DNA of 64,000 nucleotides from an uncultured Collinsella sp. (GTDB lineage Bacteria; Actinomycetota; Coriobacteriia; Coriobacteriales; Coriobacteriaceae), in assembly GCA_958439425.1 (NCBI GenBank), contig CAUBVH010000010.1, forward strand, positions 22,514 to 86,513, given 5' to 3'. A model generated the notes under the pieces. It saw nothing but the letters and a program-made list of their open reading frames with translations, did not search any database and was not told where the DNA came from. Both the position numbers and the translations under genes were made by a program. Positions 24,610 to 33,035 of the stretch are shown in pieces (positions within the stretch are counted from its first letter, which is position 1; every line of letters starts with the position of its first letter).

Positions 24610-25614
24610 ATGGCCGCTGTTAAAAAATCGGTATCCGTCAAAGACGTGGCACGTCTCGCGGGCGTCTCGGAGCAGACGGTCTCGCGCACCGTGCATGATT
24701 CGCCCAGCGTGCGCCCCGAGACCAAGGAGCGCGTGCGCGCCGCCATGCGCGAGCTTGGCTATCGTCCAAACTTTGCCGGCCGGTCGCTGCGTCGCGGCAA
24801 GTTCAAGACGGTCGGCGTCGCCATGTTCAACATTACCGGTACCGGCAACCTCGACCGTATGGAGGGCTTTGCCGCCGCAGCCGACAAACACGGCTATGCC
24901 ATCACCCTTACTAAAGTAGATGGACACCCCTATACCCTCGAGAGCGCATCAACGCGCATGAGTGCGCTTCCGGTGGACGGCATGGTTGTGATCATGAACC
25001 GCATGCCGGCGGACTTTGGCACCTTTGAGCCGCTGCCCGGTATGCAGACGGTGCTCGTTACCATGCTGGAGCACCCGCTGTGCTCGACGGTCGATAACGA
25101 CCAGTTGGATTGCTCGCGCCAGGTTGTCGAGTACTTGCTGGAGCAGGGGCACAAGACCGTGCACTTTATCTCGTGTCCTGAGCGCTCGCTTTCGGGCATG
25201 CAACGCGAGGAGGGCTGGCGTGAGACATTGCGCGCGCATGGTATTGAGCCGCCGCGACTCGTTCGTGGCGATTGGACGGCACGGAGCGGGTATGCTGCCG
25301 GTCAGGCTCTGGCGGACGATCCGACCTGTACGGCCATTTATGCTTCCAACGATGCCATGGCCTACGGCTGCATTCGCGGGCTCGAGTCGTGCGGAAGGCG
25401 CGTGCCCGAGGACGTAAGCGTGGTGGGTGTTGACGATAGTTTGGGCGATATCGTGCCCGATCGTCGCCTGACTACGGTGCGCTTTGACAACAAGCGCGTC
25501 GGCATGTGGGCGGTCGACAAGATTGCCGGCGCCGAGGGCGCTGCACCCGGTGTGGAGCACATGCTGTTTCCGGGTGTGCTCGTCGAGGGCGATACGGTGC
25601 GCTATGTACGCTAG
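24610..25614 (+). CDS. LacI-family repressor of lacE2-lacG2
   Basis: 334 aa. HTH SVKDVARLAGVSEQTVSRTVHDSPSVRPETKERVRAAMRELGYRPN; the LacI Tyr17 equivalent is Glu. The effector domain shows GVAMFNITGTGNLDRMEGF, VDGMVVIMNRMPADF, CSTVDNDQLDCSRQVVEYLLEQGH and VSVVGVDDSLGDIVPDRRLTTVRFD. A third operator-like site sits immediately upstream of its start, consistent with autoregulation. It is divergent from lacE2 and followed 214 bp later by lacF. The inducer is presumably a lactose-pathway sugar or sugar phosphate. Confidence 0.9.
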   Translation: MAAVKKSVSVKDVARLAGVSEQTVSRTVHDSPSVRPETKERVRAAMRELGYRPNFAGRSLRRGKFKTVGVAMFNITGTGNLDRMEGFAAAADKHGYAITLTKVDGHPYTLESASTRMSALPVDGMVVIMNRMPADFGTFEPLPGMQTVLVTMLEHPLCSTVDNDQLDCSRQVVEYLLEQGHKTVHFISCPERSLSGMQREEGWRETLRAHGIEPPRLVRGDWTARSGYAAGQALADDPTCTAIYASNDAMAYGCIRGLESCGRRVPEDVSVVGVDDSLGDIVPDRRLTTVRFDNKRVGMWAVDKIAGAEGAAPGVEHMLFPGVLVEGDTVRYVR

Positions 25615-25674
25615 GGTGCGGACCTGTTTGGGTTGCCGCTAACTGTGTTCGATATTGTTCGTATTGGTTTAAAA

Positions 25675-25706
25675 ACCGTTCACGGGCGAAAATTGACCGT
25701 TCATAG
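25675..25706. promoter_or_regulatory. Two ACCGTTCA motifs upstream of lacF
   Basis: ACCGTTCACGG (25675-25685) is the exact reverse complement of CCGTGAACGGT; a half copy ACCGTTCATAG follows at 25696-25706, 21 bp later (two helical turns). Confidence 0.6.
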
Positions 25707-25828
25707 CTCGAAACTACGTTTTGCGCTGTTCTTTTTTGTTTGAATGTTATTGTCTCTGTCATACACAGCGCAGCGCGTATGCCCGGACGCGATGCTCTCC
25801 ATTGGTTCATATGTGAAAGGAACGCAAC

Positions 25829-26167
25829 ATGGCAACCAAAGAAGAAATCTCGATGGTTGGATTCGAGATCGTCGCATACGCGGGTGACGCCCAGACCGAT
25901 CTGCTTGCAGCGCTCGATGCTGCTCGCGAGGGTGACTTTGAGAAGGCCGAGCAGCTGCACAAGGATGCCAGCGAGGCGCTCATCGGCGCTCACGACACGC
26001 AGACCAAGCTGCTTTCGCAGGAGGCCGGCGGCGGCGAGATGGAGATGACCTTCATCATGGCTCACGCTCAGGATACTCTCATGACCACTATGATCCTGGA
26101 GAAGCAGACTCGCTTTACCATCGATGCTTACAAGCGCATCGCCGAGCTCGAGGCCAAGCTCGCCTAA
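25829..26167 (+). CDS. lacF: Lactose-specific PTS IIA component
   Basis: 112 aa trimeric all-helical IIA of the lactose/cellobiose family. Family motifs: GFEIVAYAGDAQTDLLAALDAAREGDFEKAEQL and IMAHAQDTLMTTMI, with His79 as phosphorylation site and Asp82 as metal ligand. GAAAGGAA precedes the ATG. It is the only lac-type IIA gene in the window and is transcribed on its own, between lacI2 and the lacAB region, so it probably serves both LacE copies. A good terminator follows. Confidence 0.93.
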   Translation: MATKEEISMVGFEIVAYAGDAQTDLLAALDAAREGDFEKAEQLHKDASEALIGAHDTQTKLLSQEAGGGEMEMTFIMAHAQDTLMTTMILEKQTRFTIDAYKRIAELEAKLA

Positions 26168-26194
26168 CGAGCTCGCACAACCTCGTCCCCTTCC

Positions 26195-26227
26195 AAAAAC
26201 CCTGCCGCTACCCGCGGCAGGGTTTTT
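26195..26227 (+). terminator. Terminator after lacF
   Basis: AAAAACCCTGCCGC-TACC-CGCGGCAGGGTTTTT; perfect stem with a T-run, usable in both directions. Confidence 0.92.
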
Positions 26228-26336
26228 CTGTATCCCACCTATCTAGGTTGCGGCGAAATAGGGGCCGACAGCCCCAAATGATCCGCTTTTCCCGTCCCCG
26301 GAGGATCGGTTGGCAGCGCTCGCCACGAAACTGGCT

Positions 26337-26466
26337 CATCTACTACGTTTAACCCGATACCCTCGAACACACCCGTGTTTCATGAAAAATCACAGGACTT
26401 CTACCTGCGGTTTTGTTTTTTCGCTTTGTGGCATGGTCGGGGATGGGCGGTTAAACGTAGTAGATG
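26337..26466. repeat. Palindromic repeat family A, copy 2
   Basis: Perfect 16-bp terminal inverted repeat CATCTACTACGTTTAA (26337-26352) / TTAAACGTAGTAGATG (26451-26466), about 98 bp inside. Same family as 11734-11865. Confidence 0.87.
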
Positions 26467-26583
26467 GGCCCATTTCATGGCGGGCGGGTCATGCAGCAGC
26501 CTGTTGCGCCTCCTGCCGTTCGGTTTTTCGATGGGTGGGTATACTTTCCACCGCAATACAGGCCGGACTGAGGAGGTATCCAA

Positions 26584-27597
26584 ATGCCGGACAACGGATC
26601 GATTCAAAAGAGAGACGCGCACGAGATGGCTCATGGGCGTCCTGTCCAGATAACCGAGCACACGACGGTAACCGAGCTGCAACCCAGCCTGTCCGATGTC
26701 GTGTGCGCAAACAAAAAGCTGCAGATTGGCTTTATCGTTGCGCTCGTGGTACTGGCGCTGCTGTCGGGCTTTGTAGCTCGTCCGCATTTTGCCGATACCA
26801 AGACTTGGGACTCCACCATCGAGGTCATCGATCAAAAGAAGGGCAATGTTTTGGCGCTCACGACCTCGTGCGTCGCCCTATCTGCGGGTATCACTGCGCT
26901 GCCGGGCGATACGGGAACGCCGGTTGCCGAGCAGCTCGCACAGCTTTCGGGTAACCTGGGCATCGTGCTTGCCGTGCTATACCTTGAGAAATACTTGCTC
27001 ACGATTTTGTGGTCGGTTGGCTTGGGCATCTTAATCCCGTTTGCGTTGGTGCTCTTTGCGGTGTCGCTCGGCATTCACGGGCGCTGGAGCACGAGCGCCG
27101 TCCTACGCCGCGTGGCGACTCGCGTGCTGGTGGTCGCCATGATCGGAATGGCCTTGGTGCCTGCAAGCGTATGGGTGTCGCAAAAGGTCGACGAAACGTA
27201 TCGAGTGAGCATCGAGCAAGCCGAGCAAAAGGCGGCCGACGCTGCGGGTGCGGCAGATAGCGACAGCTCCAAAGCAAGTAAGAAAAAGACCGAGTCCACA
27301 GAGTCCAAGAATGTGCTTGAGCAGCTTGCCGACGGCGCCTCGGGTCTCGTCACATCGGTGACCAGCGGTGCCAAGCAGATGACCGATGAAATTGTGCAGC
27401 AGGTGACCGATCTGATCGAAGGTGTCATCGTGATGATCGTAACCTCGTGCGTGATTCCACTGTTGGTGCTCGCGGCGTTTTTGTGGCTGGGGCACGTGCT
27501 ACTGGGGATTGATATTTCCGGCCCGGCGAACTATTTGACGGGTCGCTTTCTGAGCGCTCCGTCCAAACATGCCAAGAAGAGCGGACAGTCCGAGTAG
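26584..27597 (+). CDS. Hypothetical polytopic membrane protein
   Basis: 337 aa, family not recognised. An AGGAGGT ribosome site precedes the ATG. A polar N-terminus of about 45 residues is followed by a helix (IGFIVALVVLALLSGFVA, about 48-65), an outside loop with WDSTIEVIDQKKG, two to three helices between about 125 and 200, a soluble Ala/Ser/Lys-rich segment (about 205-275, likely coiled coil, with KASKKKTESTESK) and a last helix pair around 283-310. The tail is basic. It lies alone between lacF and lacA with its own terminator. No functional inference is justified. Confidence 0.75.
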   Translation: MPDNGSIQKRDAHEMAHGRPVQITEHTTVTELQPSLSDVVCANKKLQIGFIVALVVLALLSGFVARPHFADTKTWDSTIEVIDQKKGNVLALTTSCVALSAGITALPGDTGTPVAEQLAQLSGNLGIVLAVLYLEKYLLTILWSVGLGILIPFALVLFAVSLGIHGRWSTSAVLRRVATRVLVVAMIGMALVPASVWVSQKVDETYRVSIEQAEQKAADAAGAADSDSSKASKKKTESTESKNVLEQLADGASGLVTSVTSGAKQMTDEIVQQVTDLIEGVIVMIVTSCVIPLLVLAAFLWLGHVLLGIDISGPANYLTGRFLSAPSKHAKKSGQSE

Positions 27598-27633
27598 CTA
27601 AAACAGCTGTATATACCGGGGAATACCGCCGAA

Positions 27634-27669
27634 GGGCGGCCGAGACACGTTCTCGGCCGCCCTTTTGTT
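27634..27669 (+). terminator. Terminator after the hypothetical membrane protein
   Basis: GGGCGGCCGAGA-CACGTT-CTCGGCCGCCC followed by TTTTGTTTG. Confidence 0.92.
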
Positions 27670-27722
27670 TGTTGAACACATGGTCGCTACGTCCGCACCG
27701 GGTCCAAACGGTCGGCAACCTT

Positions 27723-27733
27723 CCGTGAACGGT
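27723..27733. promoter_or_regulatory. CCGTGAACGGT motif upstream of lacA
   Basis: Exact CCGTGAACGGT followed by ATTTGTTCAAAAAAGAAC, within the 235-bp upstream region of the lacA operon; the downstream TATTTGTTC block also follows the site at 19522. Confidence 0.6.
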
Positions 27734-27904
27734 ATTTGTTCAAAAAAGAACAAAGATAAACAAATAGTTGTTGCAGTCGATGTTCGAATGTGTTCAAATA
27801 AACATGAACAGTGAAGAACCGCACATTCAGATGCCCGGACCTGAACGCGATTCAACACTTCCAAACAGAAACTACGCACCTGCGTATCTCTCAAGGAGGA
27901 TGTC

Positions 27905-28333
27905 ATGAGGGTTGTAATCGCTTCCGATGCCGACGGTATGTCGATGAAGGAGTCCATCAAGGAGATGCTCATCGCCGACGGTCACGAGGTCGTCGACTAT
28001 TCCGAGACCCCTGCCGCGGACTTTGTCGATTCCGCGACCGCCGTTGCCAAGGACCTGCTGGAGCACAAGGATTCCCAGGGCTTCGCATTCGATAAGTACG
28101 GCGTCGGCTCCTATATGGCCGCCGTCAAGATCAAGGGCATGGTCGTCGCCAACATTTCCGACGAGCGTTCCGCCTACATGACCCGCGAGCACAACGGCTC
28201 GCGCATGGTTACCATGGGCCCGGGCGTTGTGGGCACCGAGGTCGCCAAGAAGATCGCCCGCGAGTTCCTGCGCGCCCAGTACGCCGGCGGCCGTCACCAG
28301 ATCCGTGTCGACATGCTCAACAAGATGGCCTAA
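27905..28333 (+). CDS. lacA: Galactose-6-phosphate isomerase subunit LacA
   Basis: 142 aa, RpiB/LacA/LacB fold. The N-terminus (VVIASDADGMSMKESIKEMLIADGHEVVDYS) and the sugar-binding segment (FDKYGVGSYMAAVKIKGMVVANISDERSAYMTREHNGSRMVTMGPGVVG) match LacA. With LacB it forms the heteromeric enzyme converting galactose-6-P to tagatose-6-P. AAGGAGG precedes the ATG, and lacB follows 63 bp later. LacA normally lacks the catalytic Cys that LacB carries, which holds here. Confidence 0.92.
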   Translation: MRVVIASDADGMSMKESIKEMLIADGHEVVDYSETPAADFVDSATAVAKDLLEHKDSQGFAFDKYGVGSYMAAVKIKGMVVANISDERSAYMTREHNGSRMVTMGPGVVGTEVAKKIAREFLRAQYAGGRHQIRVDMLNKMA

Positions 28334-28396
28334 CGAGAGCCACCGAGAACTCGAACTTCTACCTCAACTTGTGAATTCAGACGAAAGGACGTTCTG

Positions 28397-28921
28397 ATGA
28401 AGAAGACCATCGCAATCGGTTGCGACCATATCGTTACGGACGAGAAGATCTATCTGGCCGACCGCCTGGAGCAGGCTGGCTACAAGGTGCTCGACTGCGG
28501 CACCTACAGCCACACCCGTACGCACTATCCCATCTACGGTAAGGCCGTGGGCGAGGCCGTTGCCAGCGGCAAGGCCGACTTTGGCGTGGCCCTGTGCGGC
28601 ACCGGCATCGGCATCACCAACGCCGTCAACAAGGTTCCCGGCGCTCGCTGCGCCCTGGTCCGCGACATGACCTCTGCCCTGTATGCCCGCCGCGAGCTCA
28701 ACGCGAATATCGTGGGCTTTGGCGGCAAGATCACCGGCGAGTTCCTGATGGCCGACATCATGCTTGCCTTCCTTGAGGAGCCCTACGAGAAGACTCCCGA
28801 GCACGACGCCCTGATCGCCAAGATCGACGCCTGCAACAAGGCCGACGCCGAGGCTCAGGCTGACCCGCACTTCTTTGACGAGTTCCTCGAGAAGTGGGAC
28901 CGCGGCGAGTATCACGACTAA
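28397..28921 (+). CDS. lacB: Galactose-6-phosphate isomerase subunit LacB
   Basis: 174 aa. IAIGCDHIVTDEKIYLADRLEQAGYKVLDCGTYS at the N-terminus and the catalytic-loop FGVALCGTGIGITNAVNKVPGARCALVRDM, with the conserved Cys of LacB/RpiB. The C-terminal HFFDEFLEKWDRGEYHD is typical of LacB. GAAAGGACG precedes the ATG. Second gene of the lacAB pair; the lacX-lacC pair follows about 370 bp later in the same direction and may belong to the same transcript. Confidence 0.93.
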   Translation: MKKTIAIGCDHIVTDEKIYLADRLEQAGYKVLDCGTYSHTRTHYPIYGKAVGEAVASGKADFGVALCGTGIGITNAVNKVPGARCALVRDMTSALYARRELNANIVGFGGKITGEFLMADIMLAFLEEPYEKTPEHDALIAKIDACNKADAEAQADPHFFDEFLEKWDRGEYHD

Positions 28922-28923
28922 GG

Positions 28924-29030
28924 GGTTCCGGCGTTCTACCGAACGCCGGACCGGCCGACGCTGCGAAGCCATCTGGTGGGCAATCTGCCGTTCAGCTTCG
29001 GCGGCATGACCAGAAGGTCAATGCCGCCTC
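28924..29030 (+). promoter_or_regulatory. Hairpins in the lacB-lacX2 gap
   Basis: Immediately after lacB: GGTTCCGGCGTTC-TACC-GAACGCCGGACC (28924-28952). A second hairpin follows near 29000-29030 with GCGGCATGACC-AGAA-GGTCAATGCCGC. Neither has a T-run, so partial attenuation or RNA processing is more likely than full termination. The rest of the gap up to 29294 shows nothing recognisable. Confidence 0.6.
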
Positions 29031-29294
29031 GCTTCACGGCACCTTGCCTCACCAGCTGGCTTCTCGCTGACGTTGAGGTGAACTGTGGGGTTTATCTCTG
29101 TTGTTTAGAGGCAATCCGGCGGGCGAGCTGCTCCGATAACACGTTTGCTTGCTGAGCTTGTGTGCTTCGTTTTGGCGGTACCCGGCATTCTGCAGCTTTT
29201 CAATTGACGGCTCGCGTTTCTGTGAGGGGGCGCGGGCCGGTTTTCTATCAGCCCCACTGACTCGGCGGGCTGGCGTACGAAAGGGAAGGCTCCT

Positions 29295-30176
29295 ATGGAG
29301 TTTGTTCTTGATAACGGTTCTATCCGCGTAGCACTGAGCACGGAGGGCGGCTCGTTCACCTCAATTGTGGCCGACGGTCGCGAGTATCTGTGGCAGGGTG
29401 ATCCTTCGGTCTGGTCGGGCCAGGCACCCATTTGCTTTCCGATCTGCGGCGGCCTTCGTGACGGTCGCGCAATGACCATGGGCGGCCGCGAGGTTAAGCT
29501 CGCCCGCCACGGCTTTGCACGCAAACAGGAGTGGAAGCTCGAGGAACAGAGCGACAACATGGTTGCGCTGAGCCTAAGCTCTGCCGACCATGCCGAGTTG
29601 CTCGAGCAGTACCCGTATCCGTTTAAGATCGTTGCTCGTTACACGATCGATTCGGAAAAGGTGGCCGTGTCGTACGAGGTGACCAATGAGGGCACCGAGG
29701 ACATGCCGTTCTTTGTGGGCGGTCACCCCGGCTTTAAGTGCCCGCTCGACGAGGGCGAGTCCTATGACGACTACGAGCTTCGTTTTGAGCAGCGCGAGGC
29801 CACCGAGCTCTGTACTGCCGTTCCCTCGACGGGGCTGATTGATGTTGAGCATCGCAGCAAGAACCCCATGATCGGCCAGAACCTGCCGCTGACCCACGAA
29901 CTCTTCGACTTCGCGGAGACCATCTTCGACGTGCTCGAGAGCCGCGTGGTTACGCTGACCAAGAAAACCGAGGACAAGGGCGTGCGCCTGACGTTCCCCG
30001 ATATGCCGTACCTGATTGTGTGGAGCAAGCCCGAGGGCGACTTTGTGGCCGTGGAACCGTGGGGTGGTCTGTCCACCTGCTCCGACGAGGACGATATTCT
30101 GGAGCACAAGCGTGGCTGCCTGGTGGCCAAGCCGGGGGAGACCGTCACCCGCGGCTTTGAGATCGAGATCCTTTAA
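29295..30176 (+). CDS. lacX: Aldose 1-epimerase-family protein, LacX-like (copy 2)
   Basis: 293 aa, same length as the copy at 7064 and strongly similar throughout (LWQGDPSVWSGQAPICFPICGGLRD; KLARHGFARKQEWKL; VTNEGTEDMPFFVGGHPGFKCPL; FAETIFDVLESR). GAAAGGGAAGG precedes the ATG. It is followed 53 bp later by lacC copy 2. The paired duplication of lacX and lacC argues that the epimerase-like protein works on an intermediate of this pathway; the exact reaction is unknown. Confidence 0.82.
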   Translation: MEFVLDNGSIRVALSTEGGSFTSIVADGREYLWQGDPSVWSGQAPICFPICGGLRDGRAMTMGGREVKLARHGFARKQEWKLEEQSDNMVALSLSSADHAELLEQYPYPFKIVARYTIDSEKVAVSYEVTNEGTEDMPFFVGGHPGFKCPLDEGESYDDYELRFEQREATELCTAVPSTGLIDVEHRSKNPMIGQNLPLTHELFDFAETIFDVLESRVVTLTKKTEDKGVRLTFPDMPYLIVWSKPEGDFVAVEPWGGLSTCSDEDDILEHKRGCLVAKPGETVTRGFEIEIL

Positions 30177-30229
30177 CGAGCTATCGTATGTTTGGGGTGG
30201 GTCATGCCGCCCCGGAACAGGAGTTCAAC

Positions 30230-31165
30230 ATGATTCTGACCGTTACCATGAACCCGTCGATTGATACGCGCTATCAGCTCGACAAGCTGATCATCGACGA
30301 TGTTAACCGCGTGACGCCCGAAAAGACCGCTGGCGGCAAGGGCCTCAACGTGAGCCGCGTGCTGCTGCAGCTGGGCGACGACGTGCTCGCGACCGGCCTG
30401 CTCGGCGGCCACATGGGTGCCTATATGGCCGAGCTTATGGATGCCGACGGCGTCAAGAACGACTTTGTGCCCATCGCCGGCGAGACCCGCATTTGCCTGA
30501 ATATCCTGCACGAGGGCAATCAGACCGAGCTTTTGGAGAGCGGCCCGCAGATCGCTCCTGCCGAGCTCGAGGCCTTTACGGCCAAGTTTGCCGAGCTTGC
30601 AGCGAAGGCGGACGTTGTGACGCTTTCGGGCTCGCTGCCGCGTGGCGTCGATGCCGGCTACTATGCCGAGCTCGTCAAGATCGCCGAGGAGGCGGGCGCC
30701 AAGGTGCTGCTCGACACCTCGGGTGCATCGCTGGAGGCTGCGCTGGAGTCCGACGCTAAGCCTGAGCTCGTAAAACCCAATCTGACCGAGATTAACGGCC
30801 TGCTGGGTACGTCCTTTACGACCGATGATGTCGATGCCCTGCGCGAGGCGCTTGCCGCCGATAGCCGTTTTGCCGGTATTCCCTGGGTTGTCGTTTCGAT
30901 GGGCGCTGCCGGTTCGGTGGGCTTCCATGAGGGTCGCGCATTCCGCGCCAAGACGCCCGCGATTGCGGCTGTGAACGCGACGGGTTCCGGCGACTCGACC
31001 ATCGCCGGCTTTGCGCATGCCATTGCTGCTGGTGCCGACGACGTCACGGTGCTCAAGACTGCCAATACCTGCGGCAAGCTCAACGCCATGGACCCCAAGA
31101 CCGGCCACCTGGTCATGGACCGCTGGGACGAGATCTACAGCAACGTTGAGGTCGTAGAGTTGTAG
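30230..31165 (+). CDS. lacC: PfkB-family tagatose-6-phosphate kinase (copy 2)
   Basis: 311 aa, equal in length to copy 1 at 8005 and nearly the same in sequence, with AGGKGLNVSRVL, SGSLPRGVDAGYYAEL and NATGSGDSTIAGFAHAIAAG (catalytic Asp255). The start at ATG 30230 follows AGGAG and agrees with copy 1. Here the gene is in the lacAB-lacX context and would serve lactose and galactose-6-P degradation, while copy 1 sits with agaS and nagA. The duplication lets each pathway induce its own kinase (inference). Confidence 0.9.
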   Translation: MILTVTMNPSIDTRYQLDKLIIDDVNRVTPEKTAGGKGLNVSRVLLQLGDDVLATGLLGGHMGAYMAELMDADGVKNDFVPIAGETRICLNILHEGNQTELLESGPQIAPAELEAFTAKFAELAAKADVVTLSGSLPRGVDAGYYAELVKIAEEAGAKVLLDTSGASLEAALESDAKPELVKPNLTEINGLLGTSFTTDDVDALREALAADSRFAGIPWVVVSMGAAGSVGFHEGRAFRAKTPAIAAVNATGSGDSTIAGFAHAIAAGADDVTVLKTANTCGKLNAMDPKTGHLVMDRWDEIYSNVEVVEL

Positions 31166-31187
31166 CGGTTGCGACTCTTAATAGAAT

Positions 31188-31313
31188 GAGCGTGGATAAT
31201 CTCCTGCTTTTGGTGCCCATGCGAGCTCAAAGTGGGAGATTTTCCACGCTCGATTCATTAGTCGTTGGGGACGTTCTTGTTTGACTAGTCGTTTAAGAGC
31301 GTCCCCAATGACT
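31188..31313. repeat. Compound palindromic repeat C, copy 1
   Basis: Two inverted repeats in tandem. First: GAGCGTGGATAATCTCC (31188-31204) / GGAGATTTTCCACGCTC (31235-31251), one mismatch. Second: AGTCGTTGGGGACGTTCTT (31260-31278) / AAGAGCGTCCCCAATGACT (31295-31313) with TTGACTAGTCG between the arms. The same two-part arrangement recurs at 63797-63926. Confidence 0.88.
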
Positions 31314-31316
31314 ACA

Positions 31317-31360
31317 CGCAAAAACGGCGCCCGCTGGCAATGTTGCCGGCGGGCGCCGTT
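31317..31360 (-). terminator. Terminator of galK-galT
   Basis: AACGGCGCCCGC-TGGCAATGTTGCC-GGCGGGCGCCGTT; on the minus strand it is followed by TTTTGCG. It lies 47 bp past the galT stop. Confidence 0.85.
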
Positions 31361-31406
31361 GTCTTGAAGACGAAATGATCCGTTTTCCTCCGTCTCCAAG
31401 GGATCA

Positions 31407-33035
31407 TTACAGTGAGTCGATAAAGCGCTGCTGGGCGGCGCGTCCGTCCTCGTCCCACTTAAAGACTCCGGCGTTGTCGAGCACGTGGCTAAACACCACG
31501 CCGACCTCCTCATGCAGGATGTCGATGGCGTTATCCGCCGTAAGCTCGTTCGCGCGGCGAGCAAAGACGTCCTCCGCCCATGCGGCGTGGCTGCGGCAAA
31601 GGTCGTCGCTCTCGAGAGCGCAGGCAAGATCGTAGCTGGCATCGGCCTTGGCCGCCAGCAGGTGCTCGCGGACAGCACCGAGCTCGGGAACCAAGCGCGG
31701 CGGCAGAATGGCCAGGCCCATGACCTCGATCAGGCCGATGTTCTCCTTTTTAATATGGTGGTACTCGGCATGCGGGTGAAACACGCCCAGCGGATGCTCG
31801 TCGGTCGTGATGTTGCAGCGAAGCGCCAAGTAGGCCTCGTAGATCTCGCCTCCGGCATTGCCGCGGGAGTCGACGCGGCGGATGACGGGCGTCACGGTGT
31901 TGTGCGCCACGCCATCGGCTGTGCGTGCGATGACGCCCGCAGACTCGTCGGTCCACTCGCGCCAGGCGAGGATAATCTTCTCGGCGGCATCGAGCAGCTG
32001 GGCGCGGTCGTGCGAGCGCAGGCGCAGCACCGAGAGCGGCCACTGCAGCACGGTGCCGCTGACCTGGTTAAAACCGGGCACGCTAAACTGCGAGACCTCG
32101 GCGGCGTGCATCATGGGGAACTCGTGCGCGCCACCCTGGAAGTGGTCGTGCGACAAGATTGAGCCGCCTACGATGGGCAGGTCGGCGTTGGAGCCGATAA
32201 AGTAATGCGGGAACAGGTCCACAAAGTCGAGCAGGCAGGTCAGGCCCTTGCGGTCGACGTGCATCGGACGATGCTCGGAGCTCATGGCAATGCAGTGCTC
32301 GTTAAAGTACGCGTACGGGCTGTACTGGAAGCCCCAGCGCTCGCCGTTGAGCGAGATGGGGATAACGCGCAGATTCTGGCGGGCGGGGTGAGCGCCGCCG
32401 TCGGCTGCGGCGGAGCGTCCGGGATAGCCCTCGTTTTCGATGCAGAGCTGGCAGGCGGGATACTTTTCGCCCGTGTTCTTGGCTGCACCTGCCGCGGCGA
32501 TATCGCGCGGGTCCTTCTCAGGCTTGGACAGGTTGATGGTGATTTCCAGGTCACCCAAGTTGGTGGGGGTGCTCCATTTGATGTTGCGTGCGATGGCGGC
32601 GCGTCGCACATAGCCGGCGTCGCAGCACAGGCCGTAGAACCAGTCGGTCGCGGCGCGGGGCTCGTTGACGCCCATACGGCCGTTGAACTCCTCGTTTACA
32701 ACCGAAGGCCTCGGCATGAGCATACCCATGATGCGCATGGCGATGCGGTCGCGCCCCGATGCCGTGTCCTCGGCAGCACCGTTGGCAACGGCGGCCTCGG
32801 CAAGCGCGGCGAGCGTGCCCTCTAGATTAAAGTCGGGCAGGGTATCGGGGTGCAAGAGCGAAATCTTCTCGGTCTTGAGTGCCCAAGCCATGTCGAGTGC
32901 GGGGCCCGTGGCGCCGATGCACTCCAAAATGGTGTTGTATGCCCAGATGCGATCGTCCTGGCCGATCATCGATCGGTGGATGGCGTACTCGATCAGGCTC
33001 TGCGCGGCCTCGCGCACGTCAGTCATTACAGCCAT
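31407..33035 (-). CDS. galT: Galactose-1-phosphate uridylyltransferase, class II
   Basis: 542 aa, the larger class II GalT type found in Firmicutes and Coriobacteriia. Motifs: MLMPRPSVVNEEFN, WGFQYSPYAYFNEHCIAMSSEHRPMHV, the active-site region GSILSHDHFQGGAHEFPMMHA and TPVIRRVDSRGN. It transfers UMP from UDP-glucose to galactose-1-P in the Leloir pathway. I chose ATG 33035, with AGGGGG upstream; it overlaps the galK stop by ten bases, so translation is coupled. A second ATG three codons later forms TAATGA with the galK stop. Confidence 0.92.
   Translation of the reverse strand: MAVMTDVREAAQSLIEYAIHRSMIGQDDRIWAYNTILECIGATGPALDMAWALKTEKISLLHPDTLPDFNLEGTLAALAEAAVANGAAEDTASGRDRIAMRIMGMLMPRPSVVNEEFNGRMGVNEPRAATDWFYGLCCDAGYVRRAAIARNIKWSTPTNLGDLEITINLSKPEKDPRDIAAAGAAKNTGEKYPACQLCIENEGYPGRSAAADGGAHPARQNLRVIPISLNGERWGFQYSPYAYFNEHCIAMSSEHRPMHVDRKGLTCLLDFVDLFPHYFIGSNADLPIVGGSILSHDHFQGGAHEFPMMHAAEVSQFSVPGFNQVSGTVLQWPLSVLRLRSHDRAQLLDAAEKIILAWREWTDESAGVIARTADGVAHNTVTPVIRRVDSRGNAGGEIYEAYLALRCNITTDEHPLGVFHPHAEYHHIKKENIGLIEVMGLAILPPRLVPELGAVREHLLAAKADASYDLACALESDDLCRSHAAWAEDVFARRANELTADNAIDILHEEVGVVFSHVLDNAGVFKWDEDGRAAQQRFIDSL

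Noticed and set aside
26310..26954. Frame of 214 codons through repeat A copy 2
   Set aside because: It overlaps the repeat and the start of the membrane protein in another frame; no start signal.
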